A stretch of DNA of 9,901 nt from Candidatus Latescibacterota bacterium. GTDB taxonomy: Bacteria > Latescibacterota > UBA2968 > UBA8231. The stretch spans positions 10,945-20,845 of the forward strand of contig DPVW01000312.1 of assembly GCA_003529325.1 (NCBI GenBank). The letters are read 5' to 3'. This document shows positions 1 through 5,920 of this stretch, piece after piece (the first letter of the stretch is position 1; every line of letters begins with the position of its first letter). The notes beneath the pieces are model-generated. The model searched no databases. It saw only the letters and a program-made list of their open reading frames with translations, and was not told the origin of the DNA. The position numbers were made by a program, and so were the translations under genes.

Positions 1-243
1 ATGGCAGGACAACAAACGGGCGAGCAACATGGACGCTCCAAGCTCACCGAGAAAGATGTTATCAAGATACGTCGGGCCATGAATCGCGGCGCCAGCCACG
101 TGGACCTCGCCGAGGATTATCCGCAAGTTGATCCGGTGACGATATTCCGCGCCGGTACGGGGCGTACCTGGATCTACCTCAGCGAACCCCCCTCGGCGGC
201 CCGCTTGCCACGAAAAAAGAAAAAGCCAAAGCGAAAACGCTAA
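1..243 (+). CDS. Small basic helix-turn-helix protein
   Basis: This is an 80-residue protein. Residues 11-52 resemble the short HTH found next to HNH-endonuclease and phage regulatory domains: a Gly-Arg-Ser-Lys-Leu-Thr opening, a first helix (about 17-29), a turn at Arg-Gly-Ala-Ser, and a second helix leading into a Gly-Arg-Thr-Trp end. The last ten residues are almost all Lys and Arg, as expected for a nucleic-acid-binding tail. No nuclease domain is present, so it would be a stand-alone DNA-binding protein. The ATG is the first base of the window, so a longer N-terminus or upstream partner cannot be excluded. It lies 18 bp upstream of the oxidoreductase gene on the same strand and may be co-transcribed with it. 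The fold is inferred from sequence pattern and the target is unknown. Confidence 0.65.
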   Translation: MAGQQTGEQHGRSKLTEKDVIKIRRAMNRGASHVDLAEDYPQVDPVTIFRAGTGRTWIYLSEPPSAARLPRKKKKPKRKR

Positions 244-250
244 ACCCACC

Positions 251-254
251 GGAG
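251..254 (+). promoter_or_regulatory. Ribosome binding site deciding a TTG start
   Basis: GGAG lies 7 nt before the TTG at 262. No in-frame ATG near the N-terminus would preserve the first beta strand of the Rossmann fold, so this Shine-Dalgarno match supports the TTG as the start of the oxidoreductase. Confidence 0.6.
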
Positions 255-261
255 AAAACGC

Positions 262-1269
262 TTGGCCAACCTCGCATTGCTGTCCGCCGCTCACGTGCAC
301 ACCAAGGGTTTTCTCAGAAACATCGCCGAACACGATGACCGAAATCTGGTCTCCATCTACGACGATGTCACCGATCGCGGACAGCGTTTTGCCGACGAAA
401 ACGGCGCCGAATTCACGGCAGACCTGGCTGCCGTGCTTGCCCGCGATGACGTCGACGGGTTCATCATCTGCTCCGAAAACACCCGCCATCTCGAACTGCT
501 GCAGGCGACGATCCCGGTGGGCAAGCCGATCTTCTGCGAGAAACCGTTCACTACCTCGGCAGACGAAACCTTTGCCGCCCTGGAGTTGATCGATACCCAC
601 GGTACCATCGTGCACATGGGTTATTTTCAGCCCTTCTCCGCTCCTATGCAGGGCGCCATCTCCTACGTCGCCACCGGCGCCCTCGGCACCATCACCCACG
701 CCCACTACCGCAACGCCCATCACGCCGCCTACGGCCGCTGGTTCGACTCCGACGACGTCAACTGGTTCACCAAATCGGACCTGGCTGGCGGCGGCGCCTT
801 CATGGACATGGGCACCCATGCCGTGCATCGCCTCGGTAGTGTCCTCGGCAAGGTGGACAGCGTCATGGCCACCATCGGCAACGCCGCCGCCATCTACCCC
901 GATGTGGATGATCACGGCATCGCCTGGTTGCGCTACGCCAATGGTGTCCTGGGTACCGTCGAGGCTTCGTGGGTGCAAACCGGCGGACACGGCGGCGGCT
1001 TCGAGATCACCGGCTCCGAAGGCACCCTGTTCGAACACCCCGACAAAGGCTATCTGGTTGCCACACCGGGGGAGAATCCGGTGTCCATCGCCGTCGGCAC
1101 CGCCAGACCGACGCAGGTAGACCGCCTCGTGGCCACCATCAACGGCGAGATGACACGCCAGGAATTGGATGCCGACTTGCAGTGCGCCGTCGATGCGGTA
1201 GCCGTGATGGAAGCCTGCTACGAGTCGAACCGCAGCGGGCACTGGGTGGATGTGCGCTCCGCCGGTTGA
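262..1269 (+). CDS. Gfo/Idh/MocA family oxidoreductase
   Basis: This 335-residue protein is a full-length NAD(P)-dependent dehydrogenase of the Gfo/Idh/MocA superfamily, whose members usually oxidise or reduce sugars, inositols or related polyols in the cytoplasm. The N-terminal Rossmann half carries the family Glu-Lys-Pro-Phe motif at residues 93-96, with Lys94 as the expected catalytic or cofactor-contacting lysine. The C-terminal alpha/beta half carries Gly-Gly-Gly-Ala-Phe-Met-Asp-Met-Gly-Thr-His, with the conserved Asp182 and His186. The usual glycine-rich GxGxxG loop is absent: after the first strand the sequence reads Leu-Ser-Ala-Ala-His-Val-His-Thr-Lys-Gly. Start is TTG at 262, supported by GGAG 7 nt upstream. 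The HTH gene lies just upstream. The 3' end meets a convergent pseudogene with no spacer. The substrate cannot be assigned. Confidence 0.9.
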   Translation: MANLALLSAAHVHTKGFLRNIAEHDDRNLVSIYDDVTDRGQRFADENGAEFTADLAAVLARDDVDGFIICSENTRHLELLQATIPVGKPIFCEKPFTTSADETFAALELIDTHGTIVHMGYFQPFSAPMQGAISYVATGALGTITHAHYRNAHHAAYGRWFDSDDVNWFTKSDLAGGGAFMDMGTHAVHRLGSVLGKVDSVMATIGNAAAIYPDVDDHGIAWLRYANGVLGTVEASWVQTGGHGGGFEITGSEGTLFEHPDKGYLVATPGENPVSIAVGTARPTQVDRLVATINGEMTRQELDADLQCAVDAVAVMEACYESNRSGHWVDVRSAG

Positions 1270-1641
1270 ATCAAGCTGTAGATCCGCATAACTGGCAAAG
1301 ATCAACTCTTCCTCGCCGTCCTCGTTCGCCTTGACCACGGTAGACCCGTCGTCGGCAACGACGATGGAACCACCCGCCTGAAAGTGGTGGTAGGAAAAGC
1401 CGACACGATTGCTGGCGACCATGGGGGAGCCGATCTGCCGCGCCCGGATCGGCACCTGCTCATCTTTGGCCAAGTTGCCGCGATTGTTCTGCCAGAAGAT
1501 GAGATCCGGCCGATCCGTCTTGAAGGTGTCCCACGCCTCTTCTCGTGAACCATCGGCGCAGATCAGACAGCCGATGCGCAGCTCGCCGACCTGCATGATC
1601 CTCGTACCATCACCGGCAGAGAGGATACCGCGCTCCTGTCG

Positions 1642-1667
1642 ATAACCGGTTATGGCGTCGAGACGCC
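1642..1667. repeat. Two abutting palindromes
   Basis: ATAACCGGTTAT (1642-1653) is a perfect 12-bp palindrome. It is followed without a gap by GGCGTCGAGACGCC (1654-1667), which has 6-bp arms around a 2-bp centre. They lie 28 bp from the MITE-like element, inside the decayed nitrilase. The role is unknown. Either alone would be unremarkable; the abutment is the unusual part. Confidence 0.4.
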
Positions 1668-1694
1668 GGGCTCACAAGGCGCGCGACCGATGCG

Positions 1695-1785
1695 GGTTAG
1701 TGGACCCCCAGAGTGAGCGCAACGCTGTGAGCACGGATGGCTCGGCGCCATAATGTTGACGGATCTCTGCGACAGGACACTAACC
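1695..1785. mobile_element. MITE-like insertion with imperfect terminal inverted repeats
   Basis: The ends are inverted copies of each other. The + strand from 1695 reads GGTTAGTGGACCCCCAGAG, and the - strand from 1785 reads GGTTAGTGTCCTGTCGCAGAG. The first eight bases are identical and CAGAG closes both arms. The 91-bp unit has no room for a transposase. Its right edge coincides with the point where nitrilase homology stops (after Met-Val-Trp). No clear target-site duplication is seen; the flanks are GATGCG and ACACCATCG on the + strand. GGTTAGTG ends are broadly like those of IS1595-type elements, but the family is not established. A chance inverted repeat remains possible. Confidence 0.45.
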
Positions 1786-2088
1786 ACACCATCGAGATAT
1801 ACGGCCGGCCTTGAAAGACTTCGTTGAGACCCAGAGCGACGTAACCGTTATGCTGCTTGGCGAGATGACAGAAGCCGTGAACCTCGCTACCATCAACGGA
1901 GCGCCCGGTTTGTAGCGGCTCAGGTGTATAGTCCGCTGTCAGCCCTTCCTGCAGAAATACGTAGTCGGCGCCATCTATAAAAGCCCTCCGCGTCCAATTC
2001 ATCGCCTTGTGGACATTGTAGTCGACCGCCCCCGCGATGCTGTCCAATTGAATGACAGCGTTGGGTTGGTATCCTGGTTCATCACGAT

Positions 2089-3024
2089 TTACTCCCGGTC
2101 GAGATCCAGTAACAACGCCAGACTCAGCCGCGCGGAGCGTTTGATCAGATCGATGTCGACCTTGTCCGTCGTATCCGTTGCCGCGTGGTAATCGGGGTTG
2201 GCGTATGGATAGGAACCGATGTGTAACACGGCGGCGGGTATACCGGCCTTGATGAAGGAGCCATCGTCATCATTCGGTTTGTCGCTGCGAAAGCTGTCCG
2301 TGATCAGGCCGATCTCATACCGTTCGTTCAATTCTGCCGTGCGCTGGGCCAGCGCCTCTCCTTCCGGCGTCGTGTATCGTGTCACATGTGTGGGCCTGGC
2401 GGCATCGACATCGGCTTGTGCCCGACCGCCGATGCTGTCCACATTGATCACACCACGCACGGCAAGCCCCTTGTCGGCCATGCCCTGCGCCACGACCTGA
2501 CTCGTCCACGGCGTGTGCTCTTCGTTGCAGAACACGAACCAGATCGACCGCTGCGATTCGTACTCACCCAGGACCCGCGCCATCTCCAAAACCGCCGACG
2601 TACCCGAGGCGTTGTCGTAGGCGCCGGGCGAATCCGTCCAACTCTGGGAGTCTTTGTGGGCGATAACGACGAGATACTCCTCCGGCAGACGTGTCCCCGT
2701 CGTGCGGGCGTACAGATTGTACGCGGTGTAACTCGGATCTTCCGCTTCTGGGCGACTGAACTGGTGCGGCATGGGTTTCGAGCGATCCGTGCGGAAGGCC
2801 TGCACGCCGGGCACCCCTTCGCGCTCGACGTCGTAACCACTCGCTTGAAGCCTACTGACGATGTAATCGTCCGCCTCGTACAGCGTGCAGCGGTCTTGAC
2901 CGGGGCGGGTGTAGTTGAGCTTGCGATAGGGCAGTGGGTCCGTTGCCAGGTACACCAGGTGGTCGCGCATGCGACTGCCATCGATCCGCCAGATCCACTC
3001 AGGAATGGGATCTTCCCGGTTCAC
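2089..3024 (-). CDS. M28 family zinc aminopeptidase
   Basis: This 311-residue metallopeptidase has all co-catalytic zinc ligands of family M28. His123 and Asp125 lie in Ala-His-Lys-Asp-Ser. The bridging Asp137 lies in Tyr-Asp-Asn-Ala-Ser-Gly. The general base Glu168 and ligand Glu169 lie in Cys-Asn-Glu-Glu-His. Asp196 lies in Asn-Val-Asp-Ser and His280 in Asp-Tyr-His. Family members remove N-terminal amino acids or related amide-linked groups. There is no signal peptide or PA domain, so a cytoplasmic enzyme is predicted, unlike the many secreted M28 proteins. The start is a GTG at 3024 that overlaps the stop of the SGNH gene as GTGA, which indicates translational coupling. The TAA at 2089-2091 is followed closely by the nitrilase pseudogene. 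With the SGNH hydrolase upstream it may process small acylated or amidated substrates; this is inference. Confidence 0.9.
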   Translation of the reverse strand: MNREDPIPEWIWRIDGSRMRDHLVYLATDPLPYRKLNYTRPGQDRCTLYEADDYIVSRLQASGYDVEREGVPGVQAFRTDRSKPMPHQFSRPEAEDPSYTAYNLYARTTGTRLPEEYLVVIAHKDSQSWTDSPGAYDNASGTSAVLEMARVLGEYESQRSIWFVFCNEEHTPWTSQVVAQGMADKGLAVRGVINVDSIGGRAQADVDAARPTHVTRYTTPEGEALAQRTAELNERYEIGLITDSFRSDKPNDDDGSFIKAGIPAAVLHIGSYPYANPDYHAATDTTDKVDIDLIKRSARLSLALLLDLDRE

Positions 3025-4043
3025 GAGAGCCCCAGCTTCGGCGCCACTTCACGAGCCCAACCCTTGGCCAGGAAACGATACCCCTCGGCACTGGGGTGAA
3101 TGCCATCGACATAGAGTCCAACATCGTCGGTGCCCATCACAGACAGTCCGTCGACATAGTGCAGATTGTTGTCACCATATGCATGCAGCACATCACACGC
3201 CTCCGCCAGGCGCTGCCGCATCTTTTCAAGGGTCATGCCCGCGGCATTCTCGGTGGTTTCATTCGGCGGATGGCAGATGGGGGACACGACGGCCAGAGGC
3301 GTATCCGGGTGGCCGTCACGAATGGTGCGGATCAGACCGATGGCGAGGGCACGGAAACTCCGATCCGACGCCGACAGCGCCCCCATCATGTTGATCCCGA
3401 TCTTCAGCCCGATAAAATCGGCTGGCAAGTCACGGATCATCCGTCCCACCATCGGATCCATGTGACAATCCCCACCATATCCGAGACTGGTCAGGTGCAG
3501 ATCGAATTGCCGTGCCACCAGCGCGGGCCATGTTTCGCTTGGCCCGGCCGCATGTCGGCAATGCGTGATGGAGCTGCCATAGAACACGATCCGTCGACGC
3601 TCGTCCTGCCACCCTTGTACCGTCGCGCCGGCGTCGATCAGCAACGCCCGTACCACCACGGGCGCATACTGACTTGGCAGGTACAGCTCGAGTCGATGTT
3701 CTCCCGGTGCCAGGTCGGTGAAGTCGATCCTGTCGACATCCGCTGGCGGCGCCACGCGCTGGTGCAACTCGCCATCGACGAGCAGATCAAAAATCCACGG
3801 CGGATCCGGCTCGACGCCGGAGTTGACGATCTGCAGGGTCACCGATGACGTGTCACTGACAAAGGTGAGCCGCACCCCTGCCGGCATGGACGCCTTGTTC
3901 ACCACCGATGGCTCAAACAGCTCCCTTTCGGCTACGGGCAAACGCCAGGGGTGAACACCATCGGCCGTCGCCTCGATGGAGACGGCACCCTCGATCGATA
4001 CCTGCCCTCCGATCAGAGCCAGGGACTGCGCGTCTTCAGGCAT
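3021..4043 (-). CDS. SGNH/GDSL hydrolase with N-terminal beta-sandwich domain
   Basis: This 340-residue protein has two parts. Residues about 1-145 are strand-rich, like the jelly-roll domain that precedes the catalytic domain in some carbohydrate esterases. Residues about 150-340 are an SGNH hydrolase. Block I is Phe-Tyr-Gly-Ser-Ser-Ile-Thr with nucleophile Ser158; Ser replaces the usual Asp of GDS. Block II has Gly-Tyr-Gly-Gly at about 188-191. Block III has Gly-Ile-Asn with Asn218. Block V is Asp-Gly-Ile-His-Pro with Asp313 and His316. The fold usually removes acetyl or other acyl esters, often from glycans. No signal peptide is visible. ATG at 4043 is preceded by AAAGGA about 9 nt upstream. 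It is the first gene of the cassette with the M28 peptidase and the nitrilase remnant. The exact ester substrate is unknown. Confidence 0.88.
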   Translation of the reverse strand: MPEDAQSLALIGGQVSIEGAVSIEATADGVHPWRLPVAERELFEPSVVNKASMPAGVRLTFVSDTSSVTLQIVNSGVEPDPPWIFDLLVDGELHQRVAPPADVDRIDFTDLAPGEHRLELYLPSQYAPVVVRALLIDAGATVQGWQDERRRIVFYGSSITHCRHAAGPSETWPALVARQFDLHLTSLGYGGDCHMDPMVGRMIRDLPADFIGLKIGINMMGALSASDRSFRALAIGLIRTIRDGHPDTPLAVVSPICHPPNETTENAAGMTLEKMRQRLAEACDVLHAYGDNNLHYVDGLSVMGTDDVGLYVDGIHPSAEGYRFLAKGWAREVAPKLGLS

Positions 4044-4079
4044 ACGTTCCCATCCTTTGCAGAAAGGCTCGAAAAAAGA
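4044..4079 (-). promoter_or_regulatory. Leader and RBS of the SGNH-M28 cassette
   Basis: This is the short stretch between the stop of the FlgD-Ig remnant and the SGNH ATG. It carries AAAGGA (AGGA at 4053-4056) 9 nt before the start, and a T-run on the - strand (4073-4078). No convincing -35/-10 pair is visible here, so the promoter may lie inside the remnant sequence further upstream. Confidence 0.35.
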
Positions 4080-4178
4080 TCAATGCAGCATCAGCAGGCG
4101 TCGCGAGAGGCTCCCGGGTGCCGCATGCAGACGAGCCAGATAGACACCACTCGCCAACTCAACACCACTTTCACCCCG
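4080..4178 (-). pseudogene. C-terminal tail of a FlgD-Ig / T9SS-sorting-like secreted protein
   Basis: Read on the - strand from 4178, the frame gives GRGESGVELASGVYLARL, then eight residues, then SRRLLMLH and a TGA at 4082-4080. Known FlgD Ig-like or type 9 secretion sorting domains end with a pattern close to D-G-R-x-E-x-G-x-x-L-A-S-G-V-Y-x-x-R-L, then a basic patch, two or three hydrophobic residues and a stop. The match is therefore good although only about 32 residues remain. Further upstream in the same frame a Phe-Ser-Leu-Pro stretch (about 4227-4238) resembles the start of that domain. Two stops (TGA at 4200-4202, and one just after Phe-Ser-Leu-Pro) separate it from the tail. The body of the protein is gone. 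It lies directly upstream of the SGNH gene in the same orientation. Confidence 0.6.
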
Positions 4179-4248
4179 TCCGCTCGAAGAGTTTCTCCTT
4201 CACCCACTTCTCGAGTTCGTAGATCATGGCAGCGAAAACCAGGCGCGC

Positions 4249-4431
4249 ACATTGGTCGTGTACACATTGTACAACTTTGCCAGACCTGTGCAGTTGAAGG
4301 ACCTGGCGCGGCTGTGCGGCGTTGCGTGCTACGAGTCCGGTTTCCAGGACATCGGCTACTTCTACCGCGTCTTCAAGAAATACACCGGGCAAACCCCGGG
4401 TGACTTCATCGCGGGCTGCGAAGAGCAATAG
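4249..4431 (+). pseudogene. AraC-family transcription regulator remnant
   Basis: The frame from 4249 to the TAG at 4429-4431 contains the two helix-turn-helix pieces of an AraC/XylS DNA-binding domain. The first is RPVQLKDLARLCGV (4282-4323). The second is YESGFQDIGYFYRVFKKYTG (4330-4389) followed by Gln-Thr-Pro, the typical AraC end. In intact proteins about 40 residues (recognition helix 3 and the long linker helix) separate the pieces; here they are fused, so DNA binding is lost. The whole N-terminal effector domain is also absent: the frame is closed by a TAG at 4141 and has no recognisable sequence or ATG before the HTH. It is divergent from the SGNH-M28 cassette, the usual position for a regulator of such genes, so it may be the former cassette regulator. 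Confidence 0.8.
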
Positions 4432-4485
4432 CCGCACGTGTAGACGGGAGAATCGGCACCCCGTGGGCGAGTGGGGGCACGCTCA
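4432..4485. other. Tail-to-tail spacer
   Basis: This is the gap between the end of the AraC remnant (+) and the end of the sulfatase (-). No strong GC hairpin followed by a T-run is visible, so no intrinsic terminator is called. Confidence 0.4.
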
Positions 4486-5916
4486 TTATTCCGGTGCGAA
4501 GGCCCTGACATAGGGCCACTCAAAATCGGGGTCCTTCCCCACATTGCGATCCTCAAAGCAGACAGCGTCGTGATGCGTGCGGAAATCTGCCAGCTTTCCA
4601 GGGTCGAGAAAGGGGTCCTGCGTATCCTGCCGCCATGCCAGAAGATGATCCACCAGCCCGTCACGGATACCCGTCATGGCCGGGTCTTCGGCAAGGTCGT
4701 GCCATTCGCACGGGTCGGTGTGAAGGTCGTACAGCTCGAACTCCGGCGGGTTTCGCCAGCGGCAATAGGTTTCTCGAACATGGCGCGGCGCCGCGTCGAT
4801 CTCCGCTTGTGTGCAGCCCATTTCGATACGCTGCCACTGCGTGTAGTAGCGCTCGGTGGGGTTGGGTTCACCACGCAACAGGTTAAGCACGAGTTTGTAG
4901 CGGTCGTCGCGAACGGTACGGGATGGGTAGAACAGACCCCCATCGAGCTTCAAAGCGTGGCTCGCATTCCATTCCGCGAAGAGGTGTGTCCTCCATTCTG
5001 CCGCCGAGCCACCATCGAGGAATGGACGCAGCGAGTCGCCGGATCGGTGTGTGGGCGGCTCGAGGCCTGCAGCGTCGAGAATCGTCGGCAGTACATCGAC
5101 CTGTGATGACAGAGGATGGGCGACCGTGCCTGGCGTGGATACACCGGGCCAGCGAATGATCATTGGGACTCGGAGAGCCAGTTCGGTAACGCAGCATTTG
5201 CCGCGCGAGAACTGCGGGCCGTGGTCACTCACATAGATGACCAGCGTGTCATCGGCTTTTCCGGAGGCGTCGAGTTCCGCGAGCAGATGCCCGACGCCGC
5301 TGTCCAGCCGCGAGACGCAGTTGTAGTAGTCGGCGGTGTGCGCGCGCAGCCGCGGCGAATCGCAGCCAACGGCCGCCGGCACGCGCACATCGCCAGCAGT
5401 GATCGGGGCACGCGGCAGTCCTGCTTCCTGTCGCGACCAGGGAAGATGGGCGTCCGCGTAACAGACCATCAGGAAGAAGGGCTCATCGTCGTTGTTGATG
5501 AAGGCACCCGCCTCACGGGCGACCTCCACCACGTCACGGCTGCCGAAGCTGTTGGCGGCTGAACTGGTCCAGACGTGATCGAAGGCGAAGGCCGACTCGG
5601 GCAGCACGTGCAACTTGCCGAGGCGACCGGTACGGTAGCCGGCCTGCTTGAGGAGCGTGGGAATGCTGGGCCATTGTCGGTACATGGAAAACTTGTGAGT
5701 CGCCAGGCCGATCTGTCCGCACTCGTGCGGGTAAAGGCCGGTCAGGATGCTGGCACGCCCGGGTGAACAAACCGACTGGGTGGCGTAGGCCCGTGTGAAG
5801 CGGCATCCCTCCGCCGCCAGCCGGTCCAGATGCGGTGTCCGAACGTTGGTGTCACCGTAGCAGGAGAGTTCGAGACCGGTATCCTCCGGGACGATGAGCA
5901 GTATGTTGGGCACCAT
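4486..5916 (-). CDS. Sulfatase, N-sulfoglucosamine sulfohydrolase-like
   Basis: This is a 476-residue type I (formylglycine) sulfatase. The signature Cys50-Ser-Pro-Gly-Arg54 followed by Ala-Ser-Ile-Leu-Thr-Gly is the target of a formylglycine-generating enzyme; Cys50 becomes the catalytic formylglycine. Metal and active-site residues are visible: Glu11-Asp12 in the first strand, Lys101 and His103 in Gly-Lys-Leu-His-Val, His157 in Asp-Ala-His-Leu-Pro-Trp, Asp231-His232 in Ser-Asp-His-Gly, and Lys240. The stretch from Lys101 through the Pro-Glu and Phe-Asp motifs parallels human heparan N-sulfatase (SGSH) and its bacterial relatives, which suggests an N- or O-sulfated amino-sugar substrate. No signal peptide is seen, so it may act in the cytoplasm on imported sulfated saccharides. 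ATG at 5916 lies 4 bp after the lipoprotein stop, so the two are probably co-transcribed. No sulfatase-maturing enzyme is encoded in the window. Confidence 0.9.
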   Translation of the reverse strand: MVPNILLIVPEDTGLELSCYGDTNVRTPHLDRLAAEGCRFTRAYATQSVCSPGRASILTGLYPHECGQIGLATHKFSMYRQWPSIPTLLKQAGYRTGRLGKLHVLPESAFAFDHVWTSSAANSFGSRDVVEVAREAGAFINNDDEPFFLMVCYADAHLPWSRQEAGLPRAPITAGDVRVPAAVGCDSPRLRAHTADYYNCVSRLDSGVGHLLAELDASGKADDTLVIYVSDHGPQFSRGKCCVTELALRVPMIIRWPGVSTPGTVAHPLSSQVDVLPTILDAAGLEPPTHRSGDSLRPFLDGGSAAEWRTHLFAEWNASHALKLDGGLFYPSRTVRDDRYKLVLNLLRGEPNPTERYYTQWQRIEMGCTQAEIDAAPRHVRETYCRWRNPPEFELYDLHTDPCEWHDLAEDPAMTGIRDGLVDHLLAWRQDTQDPFLDPGKLADFRTHHDAVCFEDRNVGKDPDFEWPYVRAFAPE

Positions 5917-5920
5917 GCCT

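Larger units (their letters stand above)
1271..2082 (-). pseudogene. Nitrilase / carbon-nitrogen hydrolase family, disrupted
   Basis: Two blocks of nitrilase-superfamily sequence lie in different frames. The 5' block (about 2062-1786) reads QLDSIAGAVDYNVHKAMNW and contains Phe-Leu-Gln-Glu-Gly with the catalytic Glu. The 3' block (about 1665-1280) contains Ile-Gly-Cys-Leu-Ile-Cys-Ala-Asp-Gly-Ser-Arg with the catalytic Cys (codon 1558-1560) and ends in the normal last strand. Four lesions are visible. The best ATG (2082, 6 bp after the M28 stop) is out of frame with the 5' block. Homology breaks at about 1786, where a MITE-like sequence begins. A TGA (1672-1674) interrupts the 3' frame. The 3' frame has no stop of its own. 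The catalytic Lys segment is missing: no Lys codon exists in any of the three minus-strand frames between 1621 and 1800. The gene was the third of the SGNH-M28 cassette and is almost certainly non-functional. Confidence 0.85.

Noticed and set aside
1302..1553. 83-residue - strand frame with its own start
   Set aside because: It is out of frame with the nitrilase Cys block, and its Arg/Ser-rich translation has no motif.
2386..3848. Long + strand open frames of 237 and 304 residues opposite the M28 and SGNH genes
   Set aside because: They are antisense shadows. Their translations show no recognisable motifs, while the - strand proteins have complete catalytic sets.
4171..4437. 88-residue - strand frame ending in YELEKWVKEKLFERTG
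   Set aside because: The last 20 residues look protein-like, but the rest is antisense to the AraC remnant and no family is recognised. It may be a frameshifted part of the FlgD-Ig remnant.
4471..5562. + strand open frames of 211 and 148 residues opposite the sulfatase
   Set aside because: They are shadows of a well-supported sulfatase gene and have no domain signal.
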